A DNA stretch of 64,000 bases from Pantoea allii (lineage in GTDB: Bacteria > Pseudomonadota > Gammaproteobacteria > Enterobacterales > Enterobacteriaceae): contig NZ_NTMH01000040.1 of assembly GCF_002307475.1 (NCBI RefSeq), forward strand, positions 682,001-746,000. Direction: 5' to 3'. This document shows positions 25,765 through 33,260 of this stretch, piece after piece. A program made the position numbers and the translations under genes. Position 1 is the first letter of the stretch. Each line of letters starts with the position of its first letter. A model generated the notes under the pieces. That model had not been told where the DNA came from. It saw nothing but the letters and a program-made list of their open reading frames with translations, and ran no database searches.

Positions 25765-26433
25765 TTAACCCAGCAAATGCGCGCGCGTCAACTGTGTCAG
25801 GCTGCTCAGCTTAACATCGGCCAGCGACCAGCGGGCATCGTCCTGATGCGCGGCAGCCGGGACGACAACCGCGCGCATGCGCGCCGCTTTGCTCGCGACC
25901 ATTCCGTTGACAGAGTCTTCCAGGGCAACGCAGTGAAGCGGATCGATTCGCAACGCGTCGGCAGCATGTAAATACACTTGCGGATGCGGCTTACTGTAGG
26001 GCAGATTCTCCGCCGATGACAGCACGTCAAAATAGTGGCGCAGGTTGAACATTTCCAGCACGCCTTCCAGCATAAACAGTGGCGAAGCCGAGACAAGGCC
26101 GATTTTCAGGCCGTGCTGTTTGCACAGTGTCAGTGCGGATTCAACGCCGGGTAGCAGCGGGCGCTGCGTGGCGATCAGTTCCATCGCACGGGCGATGATG
26201 CGCTGAGTCACTTCTTGCTGGCTCGGTCCTGACCAGGGCAGGGTTTCGTACCACATGCGCACGGTCTGGTCGATGCGCAGCCCCAGCGTATCGGGGAGCT
26301 CATGGCGGCGCGTCAGATCGAGATTCAGGGTTGAAAAGATATCCATTTCGGCTCTGTCCCAAAGCGGTTCCGAATCGATCAGCAATCCATCCATATCAAA
26401 TAAAGCAGCATAAACAGGGCGGTGGTAAGGCAT
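25765..26433 (-). CDS. hxpB: hexitol phosphatase (HxpB/YniC), HAD family
   Basis: HAD-superfamily phosphatase (222 aa). The nucleophile motif is FDMDGLLIDSEP (Asp13, Asp15), motif II SAS near 115, motif III Lys in YSKPHPQVYL near 147, and motif IV LEDSVNGMVASKAARMR near 170; a helical cap occupies residues 20-85. Closely similar to E. coli YniC, which dephosphorylates 2-deoxyglucose-6-P, mannitol-1-P and sorbitol-6-P. GGGAGAG precedes the start. It is divergent from yniB, and 132 bases upstream of ydjM. Confidence 0.92.
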   Translation of the reverse strand: MPYHRPVYAALFDMDGLLIDSEPLWDRAEMDIFSTLNLDLTRRHELPDTLGLRIDQTVRMWYETLPWSGPSQQEVTQRIIARAMELIATQRPLLPGVESALTLCKQHGLKIGLVSASPLFMLEGVLEMFNLRHYFDVLSSAENLPYSKPHPQVYLHAADALRIDPLHCVALEDSVNGMVASKAARMRAVVVPAAAHQDDARWSLADVKLSSLTQLTRAHLLG

Positions 26434-26588
26434 GAGGCTCTCCCGTAAACATGACGGCCTACTTTATCACGAACAGGGGAGGCTCGCTCAGGAGAGGCAT
26501 TACGGGCGCAGCCCGCGCTTTTTTTTGGGAAAACGCCTTAAGGGCAGGTAGACTAGAGGCTAACAGGATTTTGGGTTCAGGAGATATC

Positions 26589-27125
26589 ATGACCTATCAA
26601 CAGGCTGGCCGCATTGCCATCCTTAAGCGTGTCGTCGGCTGGATAGTTTTTTTACTGGCGTTAGTATCCACAATAATCTCACTGCTGAGTTTTTTATTTA
26701 AGCACAGTGAAAAGAAGCCTGGCATTGATGCCGTTATGCTTGATTTTATTCATGTTATGGTCGACATGATTCGTTTTAATACGCCGTTCCTGAACGTTTT
26801 CTGGCATAACTCACCTGTGCCGGACTTTAACGGGCAGATGAATCTGGGATTCTGGCTTGTCTATATTTTGATCTTCGTCGGCCTGGCGCTGGAAGCTTCA
26901 GGTTCCCGCATGGGACGCCAGGCGCGCCACGTGCGGGAAGGCATTGAAGACCAGATGATTCTTGAACAGGCTAAGGGCAGTGAAGGGCGCACACGTCAGC
27001 AGTTAGAAGAGAAGGTGCGCGTACCTCGCCACACCATTTTCCTGCAGATTTTCCCGCTCTATATTCTGCCGGTGGTGATTGCCATCGCGGGATATTTCCT
27101 GCTTTCTCTGCTGGGTTTTCTGTAA
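26589..27125 (+). CDS. yniB: YniB family inner membrane protein
   Basis: Conserved membrane protein of unknown function (178 aa). About three hydrophobic helices: residues 14-38 (VVGWIVFLLALVSTIISLLSF), about 83-102 (NLGFWLVYILIFVGLAL) and the C-terminal 155-178 (YILPVVIAIAGYFLLSLLGFL), with a charged cytoplasmic-type segment in between (GRQARHVREGIEDQMI). Start at ATG 26589 with AGGAGAT; the frame is open from 26451 but the extension is not YniB-like. Gene order hxpB-yniB-yniA matches E. coli. It ends 4 bases before the convergent yniA stop. Confidence 0.88.
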   Translation: MTYQQAGRIAILKRVVGWIVFLLALVSTIISLLSFLFKHSEKKPGIDAVMLDFIHVMVDMIRFNTPFLNVFWHNSPVPDFNGQMNLGFWLVYILIFVGLALEASGSRMGRQARHVREGIEDQMILEQAKGSEGRTRQQLEEKVRVPRHTIFLQIFPLYILPVVIAIAGYFLLSLLGFL

Positions 27126-27126
27126 C

Positions 27127-27153
27127 CGGTCAGGCCGGTTTAGCCTGACCGGC
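27127..27153. other. hairpin embedded in the yniA 3' end
   Basis: CCGGTCAGGC pairs perfectly with GCCTGACCGG over a 7-base loop. The element begins just after the yniB stop and lies inside the last codons of convergent yniA. It may act as a two-way transcription barrier; there is no T-run. Confidence 0.55.
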
Positions 27154-28023
27154 CGCCAGTGCATCATCATCCAGTAGCTGACCTACGGCAAGCTGCGCGG
27201 CTCCCAGCCAGTTGCCGCCAAAGACGTTCGCCCGATTTAGCAGATAATAAAGCTGATAGACCGGCTGGCGCTGTGAGAAGCCATCCGGTAACGGCCAGGT
27301 CTGGTTATAACCGTCAAAGATTTCTCTGGGCAGATCGTTAAACCAGCTCAGCATGGCCAGGTCACATTCCCGATCTCCCCAGTAGCAGGCCGGATCAAAA
27401 ATCCATGGCCCACTCTGGCTGGCTGCGCAATTGGTGGGCCACAGATCGCCATGGAGCAGAGAAGGTTGGGGATGATGTGATGCCAGCGTTCGCTGCACGC
27501 AGTCGACAATCAGATCGGTATCGCCATACAGAATGCCTTTCTCTGCGGCGATTTGCAGCTGCCAGCCGATGCGCTGTTCTGCAAAAAAAGCAGACCAGCG
27601 CCGTAGCCAGCTGTTAGGTTGCGGCGTGGTCGTCAGGTTATTGTCAAAATCAAGACCGAACTGGGGCTGTTCGCTCCACTGATGCAGGCGCGCCAGCTGC
27701 TGTCCTAACTGATGCGCGCTGTGCGCGTCGAGAGGCTCAGGCTTGATGTACTCCAGCAGAATGAAACTGTAATCCCGATCGCTGCCGACGCCGTATACTT
27801 CTGGCACGCGGACGGTCTGCGTTCGGCGCAGCAGGGCGAGTTGATCGGCTTCCCAACTGAAAAGCGTCACCTTGTCGCGGCTGTTACATTTCACAAATAC
27901 ATCCTGGTCGCCATAGCGAATCAGCCAGGCAGGATGTACGTCCCCACCGGGAAGTTCAAGACGTTGGGTAATATCGGCATGACCAAATGGCTCGTTTAAC
28001 AGACGACTAATGGCTGACCACAT
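27130..28023 (-). CDS. yniA: fructosamine kinase family protein YniA
   Basis: Ketosamine/fructosamine-3-kinase-like protein (297 aa) with the aminoglycoside-phosphotransferase fold. It has the catalytic loop HGDLWPTNC near residue 195, the metal-binding DPACYWGDRECDLAM near 215 and the nucleotide-fold segment DVFVKCN (Lys) near 40. The family phosphorylates fructosamine or ribulosamine adducts, promoting deglycation; the E. coli YniA substrate range is only partly known. ATG 28023 has GAGGATAACCCG upstream; the frame is open to 28098. The C-terminal codons lie in a hairpin shared with the convergent yniB end. Confidence 0.9.
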   Translation of the reverse strand: MWSAISRLLNEPFGHADITQRLELPGGDVHPAWLIRYGDQDVFVKCNSRDKVTLFSWEADQLALLRRTQTVRVPEVYGVGSDRDYSFILLEYIKPEPLDAHSAHQLGQQLARLHQWSEQPQFGLDFDNNLTTTPQPNSWLRRWSAFFAEQRIGWQLQIAAEKGILYGDTDLIVDCVQRTLASHHPQPSLLHGDLWPTNCAASQSGPWIFDPACYWGDRECDLAMLSWFNDLPREIFDGYNQTWPLPDGFSQRQPVYQLYYLLNRANVFGGNWLGAAQLAVGQLLDDDALAAGQAKPA

Positions 28024-28101
28024 CGGGTTATCCTCTTTATTCGCTGCCTGAGTTCGATTGTAACCTGTAACCTCTCTCGAAAATCTGCGCTTGCGCACAG
28101 A

Positions 28102-28404
28102 CTATTCTGGCGAACGGGCAGCGTCGCGCAGAAAATCTTCAAGCGTGGTCAACGTAACGTCGGGTTTCTGTCCCAGCGCGCTTTCGCCAGCAGCAATGGC
28201 TTGCTGTTTTAAATCTTCGTGTGTAAGCGTGGTGACGATGCCAAAACTGTTGGTGCCAAGCTCGTGGGGGTTCCCCTTATCATCCATCAACGTGGTAGAG
28301 AAGCCGCCTGATGTCAGCGCGCCGGTTAGTGTCAGAACGTCAGCGAGTCCGCTTTCCCGATAATGAAACGTGACGACATAGCGGTGTAAATCCCCGTTAC
28401 TCAT
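28102..28404 (-). CDS. ydiZ: GhoS-like protein YdiZ
   Basis: Small cytoplasmic protein (100 aa) similar to E. coli YdiZ and to the GhoS antitoxin, an endoribonuclease with a CRISPR Cas2-like ferredoxin fold. Shared pattern: YVVTFHY at the N-terminus, GGFSTTLMDDKGNPHELGTNSFGIVTTL in the middle and VTLTTLEDFLRD near the end. Ribosome binding site GAGGTG before ATG 28404. No recognisable GhoT toxin gene is adjacent, so a toxin-antitoxin role is not supported; nuclease activity is untested. In E. coli pfkB lies next to ydiZ; here it is absent. Confidence 0.8.
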   Translation of the reverse strand: MSNGDLHRYVVTFHYRESGLADVLTLTGALTSGGFSTTLMDDKGNPHELGTNSFGIVTTLTHEDLKQQAIAAGESALGQKPDVTLTTLEDFLRDAARSPE

Positions 28405-28559
28405 TTTGCACCTCGACATGGTTAAATAACACACAGCGTAGTACATGGCGAAAAAACAGGCGAATAATGAAGAAGATGAGCCTTAAAATCAGATCAATCT
28501 GTGCGCAAGTCACGGTGGGGGTGCGAAAGAAACCCAATGTAAATCTTGTAAATGAACAG

Positions 28560-28588
28560 ATGCCATTTGGTAAAAATGGCTCTATAAT
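28560..28588 (+). promoter_or_regulatory. sigma-70 promoter upstream of ydiY
   Basis: ATGCCA (4/6 match to -35), 17-base spacer, perfect TATAAT -10 at 28583-28588. The transcript would have a leader of about 160 bases before the ydiY ATG. Confidence 0.6.
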
Positions 28589-28755
28589 GCGCGCCGAAAT
28601 CAGGTTAACGCCCAGTGAATGCACGGCGTTACGCTAATGTATGCCGTTCTGAGCGAATTCATGTTTTTTTACAAAAGTTACCGTAAATTGCATTGATCGC
28701 ATTGGGAAACCCTTCAGAATCTTCGTTTTTAAAACTGCCGCACGGATCACATTTA

Positions 28756-29517
28756 ATGAAAGCCTTTAACAAGCTGTCTGCTGTTCTTTTGCTCTCTGCC
28801 GGAGCGTTTTGTCACCAGGCGCTGGCCGATAATGCTGTCTTTACCGCAATGGATGACCCATCCACGGCTAAAAAGCCTTTTGAAGGTTCTGCCTCTGCGG
28901 GTTACCTGGCACAAAGTGGTAACACCACCAGTTCATCATTGACCGCACAAAGCAATATGACCTGGTACACAGAATCAATGGCCTACAGCTTGTGGGGCAA
29001 TGCCGCAAACACCTCTGCTAACGATGAGCGCTCTTCTGAAACCTATAACGTTGGCGCACGTTCCCGTTACAACATGAGCGCCTATGACTATCTGTTCGGT
29101 CAGGCGAGTTGGTTAAGCGACCGTTACAACGGCTATGATTCCCGTGATGTGCTGACCGCCGGTTACGGTCGTCAGATTCTGAATGGTCCGGTGCATTCGC
29201 TGCGTGCTGAATTCGGTCCGGGCGTACGTTACGACGATTACCGCGGCGGCGATCACAAAACCCAAGGTCTGGCCTACGGTGCGGTAAGCTACCAGTGGCA
29301 ACTGACCGATACGACCAAGTTTATTCAGGGCGTATCTGTGCTGAGTTCACTGGGCGAAGATACCACGGTCAACTCAGAAACCGGTTTGCAGGTTGCCATC
29401 AACGATCACTTTGCCCTGAAACTGGCTTATAACGTGACCTGGAACAACAACCCACCGGCTTCTGCGCCAGACCGTACCGATACCCGAACCTCAGTCATGC
29501 TGTCCTACGCAATGTAA
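28756..29517 (+). CDS. ydiY: DUF481 outer membrane protein YdiY
   Basis: Predicted outer-membrane beta-barrel protein (253 aa) of the DUF481/YdiY family. A signal peptide ends at CHQALA near residue 24; then FTAMDDPSTAKKPFEGSASAGYLAQSGNT, ERSSETYNVGARSRYN, YDYLFGQASWLSDRYNGYDSRDVLTAGYGRQ (written here in part) alternate as amphipathic strands, ending with a terminal SYAM. It matches E. coli YdiY closely; acid induction has been reported for that gene, function unknown. ATG 28756 is preferred to an in-frame ATG at 28693 because it opens the signal peptide directly. Confidence 0.88.
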   Translation: MKAFNKLSAVLLLSAGAFCHQALADNAVFTAMDDPSTAKKPFEGSASAGYLAQSGNTTSSSLTAQSNMTWYTESMAYSLWGNAANTSANDERSSETYNVGARSRYNMSAYDYLFGQASWLSDRYNGYDSRDVLTAGYGRQILNGPVHSLRAEFGPGVRYDDYRGGDHKTQGLAYGAVSYQWQLTDTTKFIQGVSVLSSLGEDTTVNSETGLQVAINDHFALKLAYNVTWNNNPPASAPDRTDTRTSVMLSYAM

Positions 29518-29543
29518 TGCGCGTTCAGAATGACTAATCAATC

Positions 29544-29576
29544 GCGGTCTGGCAGAGTGCCCGGCCGCTTTTTTTT
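29544..29576 (+). terminator. terminator of ydiY
   Basis: GCGGTCTGG / CCCGGCCGC stem (8 of 9 pairs, one G-T) with a run of eight T, about 27 bases after the stop. Confidence 0.85.
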
Positions 29577-29610
29577 GATCTCTCTGAGGGTTAGCGTAAA
29601 ACGCATGGGT

Positions 29611-29638
29611 TTTGCTCGCGCCTGAAAACTGCTATTAT
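29611..29638 (+). promoter_or_regulatory. thrS: candidate thrS promoter
   Basis: TTTGCT, 16-base spacer, TATTAT. The predicted start near 29645 would place the whole tRNA-like operator on the thrS leader. Confidence 0.55.
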
Positions 29639-29655
29639 CCGTCCCGCATTACACT

Positions 29656-29743
29656 CCTGGCGACATTCCGACAATGTGGGTCTGATATACCGCCAGGTCA
29701 ATAAAACTACTCAATTTTGTATGTAAGCTTTCGTGTGGCTTAC
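29656..29743 (+). promoter_or_regulatory. thrS: thrS translational operator (tRNA-Thr mimic)
   Basis: The leader contains two structured parts known from the E. coli thrS operator. First, CCTGGCG (29656-62) pairs with CGCCAGG (29691-97) around an inner hairpin ACATT-CCGAC-AATGT. Second, GTAAGC / GCTTAC (29723-43) closes a 9-base loop TTTCGTGTG whose CGT resembles a tRNA-Thr anticodon. The second hairpin lies just upstream of the AAGGA ribosome binding site. In E. coli ThrRS binds this region and represses its own translation. Confidence 0.82.
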
Positions 29744-29764
29744 CACTGCAACTAAGGACATTCT

Positions 29765-31693
29765 ATGCCTGTAATTACGCTTCCTGATGGCAGTCAGCGT
29801 TCGTACGATCGCCCTGTCAGCGTTATGGACATCGCGCTTGATATTGGTCCCGGTCTGGCAAAAGCCTGTATCGCTGGACGGGTTAACGGTGAACTGGTTG
29901 ATGCGGTTGATCCCATCACCGAAGACGCGTCTGTTGCCATTATCACAGCAAAAGACGAAGCGGGTCTTGAGATTATTCGCCACTCTTGCGCGCATCTGTT
30001 AGGCCATGCCATTAAGCAACTGTGGCCCGATACGAAAATGGCGATTGGTCCAGTTATCGACAACGGCTTCTATTATGACGTCGATATCGATCGTACCCTG
30101 ACGCAGGAAGATATCGAGCTGCTGGAAAAACGCATGCATCAGTTGGCCGAGACCAACTACGATGTGGTGAAGAAAAAAGTCAGCTGGCAGGAAGCGCGTG
30201 ATGTCTTTGCTGCGCGCGGTGAAGTCTATAAGACCACCATCCTGGATGAGAACATCAGTCATGATGATCGCCCAGGGCTCTATCATCATGAAGAATACGT
30301 CGATATGTGCCGTGGCCCGCACGTGCCGAATATGCGTTTCTGCCATCATTTCAAACTGCAGAAAATTTCGGGTGCTTACTGGCGCGGTGACAGCGATAAC
30401 AAAATGCTGCAGCGTATCTACGGTACAGCATGGGCAGACAAGAAACAGTTGGCAGCTTACCTGCAGCGTCTGGAAGAGGCGGCGAAGCGCGACCATCGTA
30501 AGATTGGTAAGCAACTCGACCTTTACCATATGCAGGAAGAAGCGCCGGGCATGGTTTTCTGGCATAATGACGGCTGGACTATTTTCCGCGAGCTGGAAGT
30601 GTTCGTCCGTAGTAAGCTAAAAGAGTACCAGTATCAGGAAGTTAAAGGTCCGTTTATGATGGATCGCGTCCTGTGGGAAAAAACGGGTCACTGGGAAAAC
30701 TACAAAGATGCGATGTTCACGACCTCATCTGAGAACCGTGAGTACTGCATCAAACCAATGAACTGCCCGGGGCATGTGCAAATTTTTAACCAGGGGTTAA
30801 AATCCTATCGCGATTTGCCGCTGCGTATGGCTGAGTTCGGTAGCTGCCACCGTAATGAACCCTCAGGTGCTTTGCACGGTCTGATGCGTGTTCGTGGCTT
30901 TACCCAGGATGATGCCCATATTTTCTGTACTGAAGACCAGCTGCGTACTGAAGTTAACAGCTGTATCCGCATGGTTTACGACATGTACAGCACCTTTGGC
31001 TTTGAAAAGATCGTGGTGAAACTGTCCACGCGTCCTGAAAAGCGCATCGGTTCTGATGAAACCTGGGATCGTGCAGAAGAAGACCTGGCTGCGGCGCTCA
31101 ATGAAAACAACATTGAGTTTGAATATCAGCCGGGTGAGGGTGCGTTTTATGGCCCTAAAATTGAATTTACACTATACGATTGCCTTGACCGCGCCTGGCA
31201 GTGTGGAACAGTTCAGCTAGACTTTTCCCTGCCTAAACGCCTGGATGCTACCTACGTGGGTGAAAACAACGATCGTCAGACCCCGGTGATGATTCACCGT
31301 GCGATTCTGGGATCGATGGAGCGCTTCATCGGTATTTTGACCGAAGAGTTCGCGGGTTTCTTCCCAAGCTGGCTGGCACCGATGCAGGCTGTGGTAATGA
31401 ATATTACCGACGGTCAGGCAGAATATGTTGAGACTTTGACACGTAAATTGCAGAATGCTGGCATTCGTGTGAAAGCAGACTTGAGAAATGAGAAGATAGG
31501 CTTTAAAATCCGCGAGCACACATTACGTCGCGTCCCTTATATGTTGGTCTGCGGTGATAAAGAGGTGGAAGCTGGCAAAGTTGCCGTTCGCACCCGCCGT
31601 GGAAAAGACCTTGGGTCGATGGATGTCGATGTGTTTGTTGAGAAGTTGCAACAAGAGGTTCGCAGCCGAAATCTTCAACAATTGGAGGAATAA
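29765..31693 (+). CDS. thrS: threonyl-tRNA synthetase
   Basis: Class II synthetase (642 aa, same length as E. coli) charging tRNA-Thr. Domains in order: TGS-like N1 (1-62), N2 editing domain with HSCAHLLGHAIKQLWP (zinc/editing HxxxH) near 73-90 and Cys182-type CRGPHVP, catalytic core with NCPGHVQIF (Zn Cys near 334), RMAEFGSCHRNEPSGALHG (motif 2) and IHRAILGSMERFIGILTEE (motif 3, Zn His near 511), then an anticodon-binding domain from about 535. First gene of the translation cluster; translation is probably feedback-controlled by the upstream operator. The Shine-Dalgarno of infC lies inside its last codons. Confidence 0.97.
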   Translation: MPVITLPDGSQRSYDRPVSVMDIALDIGPGLAKACIAGRVNGELVDAVDPITEDASVAIITAKDEAGLEIIRHSCAHLLGHAIKQLWPDTKMAIGPVIDNGFYYDVDIDRTLTQEDIELLEKRMHQLAETNYDVVKKKVSWQEARDVFAARGEVYKTTILDENISHDDRPGLYHHEEYVDMCRGPHVPNMRFCHHFKLQKISGAYWRGDSDNKMLQRIYGTAWADKKQLAAYLQRLEEAAKRDHRKIGKQLDLYHMQEEAPGMVFWHNDGWTIFRELEVFVRSKLKEYQYQEVKGPFMMDRVLWEKTGHWENYKDAMFTTSSENREYCIKPMNCPGHVQIFNQGLKSYRDLPLRMAEFGSCHRNEPSGALHGLMRVRGFTQDDAHIFCTEDQLRTEVNSCIRMVYDMYSTFGFEKIVVKLSTRPEKRIGSDETWDRAEEDLAAALNENNIEFEYQPGEGAFYGPKIEFTLYDCLDRAWQCGTVQLDFSLPKRLDATYVGENNDRQTPVMIHRAILGSMERFIGILTEEFAGFFPSWLAPMQAVVMNITDGQAEYVETLTRKLQNAGIRVKADLRNEKIGFKIREHTLRRVPYMLVCGDKEVEAGKVAVRTRRGKDLGSMDVDVFVEKLQQEVRSRNLQQLEE

Positions 31694-31696
31694 AGT

Positions 31697-32248
31697 ATTA
31701 AAGGCGGAAAACGAGTACTACCTACGCGTCCGAACAAAATTAACAGTGAAATCCGCGCGACCGAAGTGCGCTTAACAGGCATGGATGGTGAGCCGATTGG
31801 CATTGTCACATTACGCGAAGCTTTGGAAAAAGCCGAGGAAGCGGGTGGCGACTTAGTCGAAATTAGCCCGAACGCCGAACCGCCGGTCTGCCGAATTATG
31901 GATTACGGCAAGTTCCTCTATGAAAAAAGCAAATCTTCTAAGGAACAGAAGAAGAAGCAAAAAGTTATTCAGGTTAAGGAAATCAAATTCCGTCCTGGAA
32001 CCGATGATGGCGACTATCAGGTCAAACTACGCAACCTGATTCGCTTTCTGGAAGATGGCGATAAAGCTAAAATCACGCTCCGTTTCCGCGGTCGTGAGAT
32101 GGCGCACCAGCAGATCGGTATGGAAGTGCTTAACCGCGTCCGTAAAGACCTGTGTGAAGATCTGGATTTGGCCATTGTCGAATCCTTCCCTTCGAAGATC
32201 GAAGGCCGCCAGATGATCATGGTGCTCGCTCCTAAGAAGAAACAGTAG
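31697..32248 (+). CDS. infC: translation initiation factor IF-3 (AUU start)
   Basis: IF-3 (183 aa): prevents subunit re-association and discriminates against non-canonical start codons and wrong initiator tRNA. The reading frame, KGGKRVLPTRPNKINSEIRA..., begins with ATT at 31697, preceded by GGAGG inside the end of thrS, exactly as in E. coli, where the AUU codon lets IF-3 repress its own synthesis. A search limited to ATG/GTG/TTG would start at the internal GTG at 31766 and lose 23 residues. N-domain about 1-75, Lys-rich linker (KSKSSKEQKKKQK), C-domain with RFRGREMAHQQIG. Confidence 0.95.
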   Translation: MKGGKRVLPTRPNKINSEIRATEVRLTGMDGEPIGIVTLREALEKAEEAGGDLVEISPNAEPPVCRIMDYGKFLYEKSKSSKEQKKKQKVIQVKEIKFRPGTDDGDYQVKLRNLIRFLEDGDKAKITLRFRGREMAHQQIGMEVLNRVRKDLCEDLDLAIVESFPSKIEGRQMIMVLAPKKKQ

Positions 32249-32348
32249 GCATTCAAGTAGCAATGGCCGCGCAGCGCTTGCGTTGCGCGGTTTGTTGTTC
32301 GCCTGTCTGGGTCATGTTATCAACAATGCGAAGTGGATATTTTTAAAA

Positions 32349-32546
32349 ATGCCAAAGATTAAAACTGTACGTGGCGCGGCTAAGCGCTTCAAGAAGACCG
32401 CTTCTGGCGGCTTCAAGCGTAAACACGCAAACCTGCGTCATATTCTGACTAAAAAATCTACTAAGCGTAAACGTCACCTGCGTCCGAAAGGCATGGTGTC
32501 TAAAGGCGATCTGGGTCTGGTTATCGCCTGCCTGCCGTACGCATAA
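32349..32546 (+). CDS. rpmI: 50S ribosomal protein L35
   Basis: L35 (65 aa), small very basic protein (PKIKTVRGAAKRFKKTASGG, then HILTKKSTKRKRHLRPK). It lies 100 bases downstream of infC with a weak ribosome binding site. In E. coli, L20 binds an RNA pseudoknot spanning the infC-rpmI region and represses rpmI and, by coupling, rplT; the gap here has room for the same control, but I did not reconstruct the pseudoknot. The upstream in-frame start at 32283 is rejected because MPKIK is the family N-terminus. Confidence 0.95.
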   Translation: MPKIKTVRGAAKRFKKTASGGFKRKHANLRHILTKKSTKRKRHLRPKGMVSKGDLGLVIACLPYA

Positions 32547-32589
32547 GTAAATTTTTTAATTAATTCAGAATATTAAACAGGAGAGCTAA

Positions 32590-32946
32590 ATGGCTCGTGT
32601 AAAACGTGGTGTAGTTGCTCGCGCACGTCACAAAAAAATCTTAAAACAAGCTAAAGGTTACTACGGTGCACGTTCACGTGTTTACCGCGTTGCCTTCCAG
32701 GCTGTTATCAAAGCTGGTCAGTATGCTTACCGCGACCGTCGTCAACGTAAGCGTCAGTTCCGTCAGCTGTGGATCGCGCGTATCAACGCAGCGGCGCGTC
32801 AGAACGGTATGTCTTACAGCCGTTTCATCAATGGTCTGAAAAAAGCAGCCATTGAAATTGACCGTAAAATCCTGGCCGACATCGCCGTATTCGACAAAGT
32901 GGCATTTACTGCACTGGTAGAAAAAGCGAAATCAGCGCTGGCGTAA
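32590..32946 (+). CDS. rplT: 50S ribosomal protein L20
   Basis: L20 (118 aa), essential for 50S assembly and repressor of its own operon in E. coli. Sequence is the expected basic N-terminal helix (ARVKRGVVARARHKKILKQA) and globular C-domain (NGMSYSRFINGLKKAAIEIDRK). AGGAGAGCTAA precedes the ATG. A strong terminator follows, separating it from the pheM attenuator region. Confidence 0.97.
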   Translation: MARVKRGVVARARHKKILKQAKGYYGARSRVYRVAFQAVIKAGQYAYRDRRQRKRQFRQLWIARINAAARQNGMSYSRFINGLKKAAIEIDRKILADIAVFDKVAFTALVEKAKSALA

Positions 32947-32954
32947 GTCAGTTG

Positions 32955-32980
32955 AAAAAGGGAGCTTGCTCCCTTTTTTA
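32955..32980 (+). terminator. terminator after rplT
   Basis: AAAAAGGGAGC-TT-GCTCCCTTTTTT: perfect stem with U-tract, 9 bases after the rplT stop. Confidence 0.92.
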
Positions 32981-33003
32981 TTATCTGTAACCTGAGCAAA
33001 AGA

Positions 33004-33032
33004 TTGACTTTTTCACCGCTGCGCATTTCAAT
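33004..33032 (+). promoter_or_regulatory. promoter of the pheM-pheS-pheT operon
   Basis: TTGACT, 17-base spacer, TTCAAT, located 36 bases before the pheM ATG. The sequence closely resembles the E. coli pheS promoter as I remember it. Confidence 0.72.
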
Positions 33033-33067
33033 AGTGCCGTTGAGAATCACGACAAGGTAACGCAAGC

Positions 33068-33112
33068 ATGAATGCTGCTATTTTCCGTTTCTTTTTTTAC
33101 TTTAGCGCCTGA
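33068..33112 (+). CDS. pheM: phenylalanyl-tRNA synthetase operon leader peptide
   Basis: A 14-codon peptide, MNAAIFRFFFYFSA, with five Phe codons (TTC or TTT), four of them in the stretch FRFFF. It nearly equals the E. coli pheM peptide. Ribosome stalling at Phe codons when charged tRNA-Phe is scarce would favour the antiterminator and raise pheST expression. It is too short for routine ORF calling. Confidence 0.93.
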   Translation: MNAAIFRFFFYFSA

Positions 33113-33116
33113 CAAC

Positions 33117-33187
33117 CAGGGGCTTTTGCGCATAAGAAAAGAAACGAAAAATCGCGCTGAAAGCCTCCCACGTGGAGGCTTTTTTTG
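33117..33187 (+). terminator. pheST attenuator
   Basis: Terminator: AAGCCTCC (33161-68) pairs with GGAGGCTT over a short loop, followed by seven or more T. Antiterminator candidate: GGGCTTT (33119-25), just after pheM, can pair with AAAGCC of the terminator's left arm. The arrangement matches the E. coli pheST attenuator. Confidence 0.88.
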
Positions 33188-33260
33188 TTTTTGGCGCTGG
33201 CATATTGGACCGCCAGGTCCCAACACGTACTAACCAGCCTGACTGGAAAAAGAGGAAAAC

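Noticed and set aside
28404..28624. Possible GhoT-like toxin gene in front of ydiZ
   Set aside because: The frame has one hydrophobic stretch but does not resemble GhoT, overlaps the ydiZ start and lacks a ribosome binding site.
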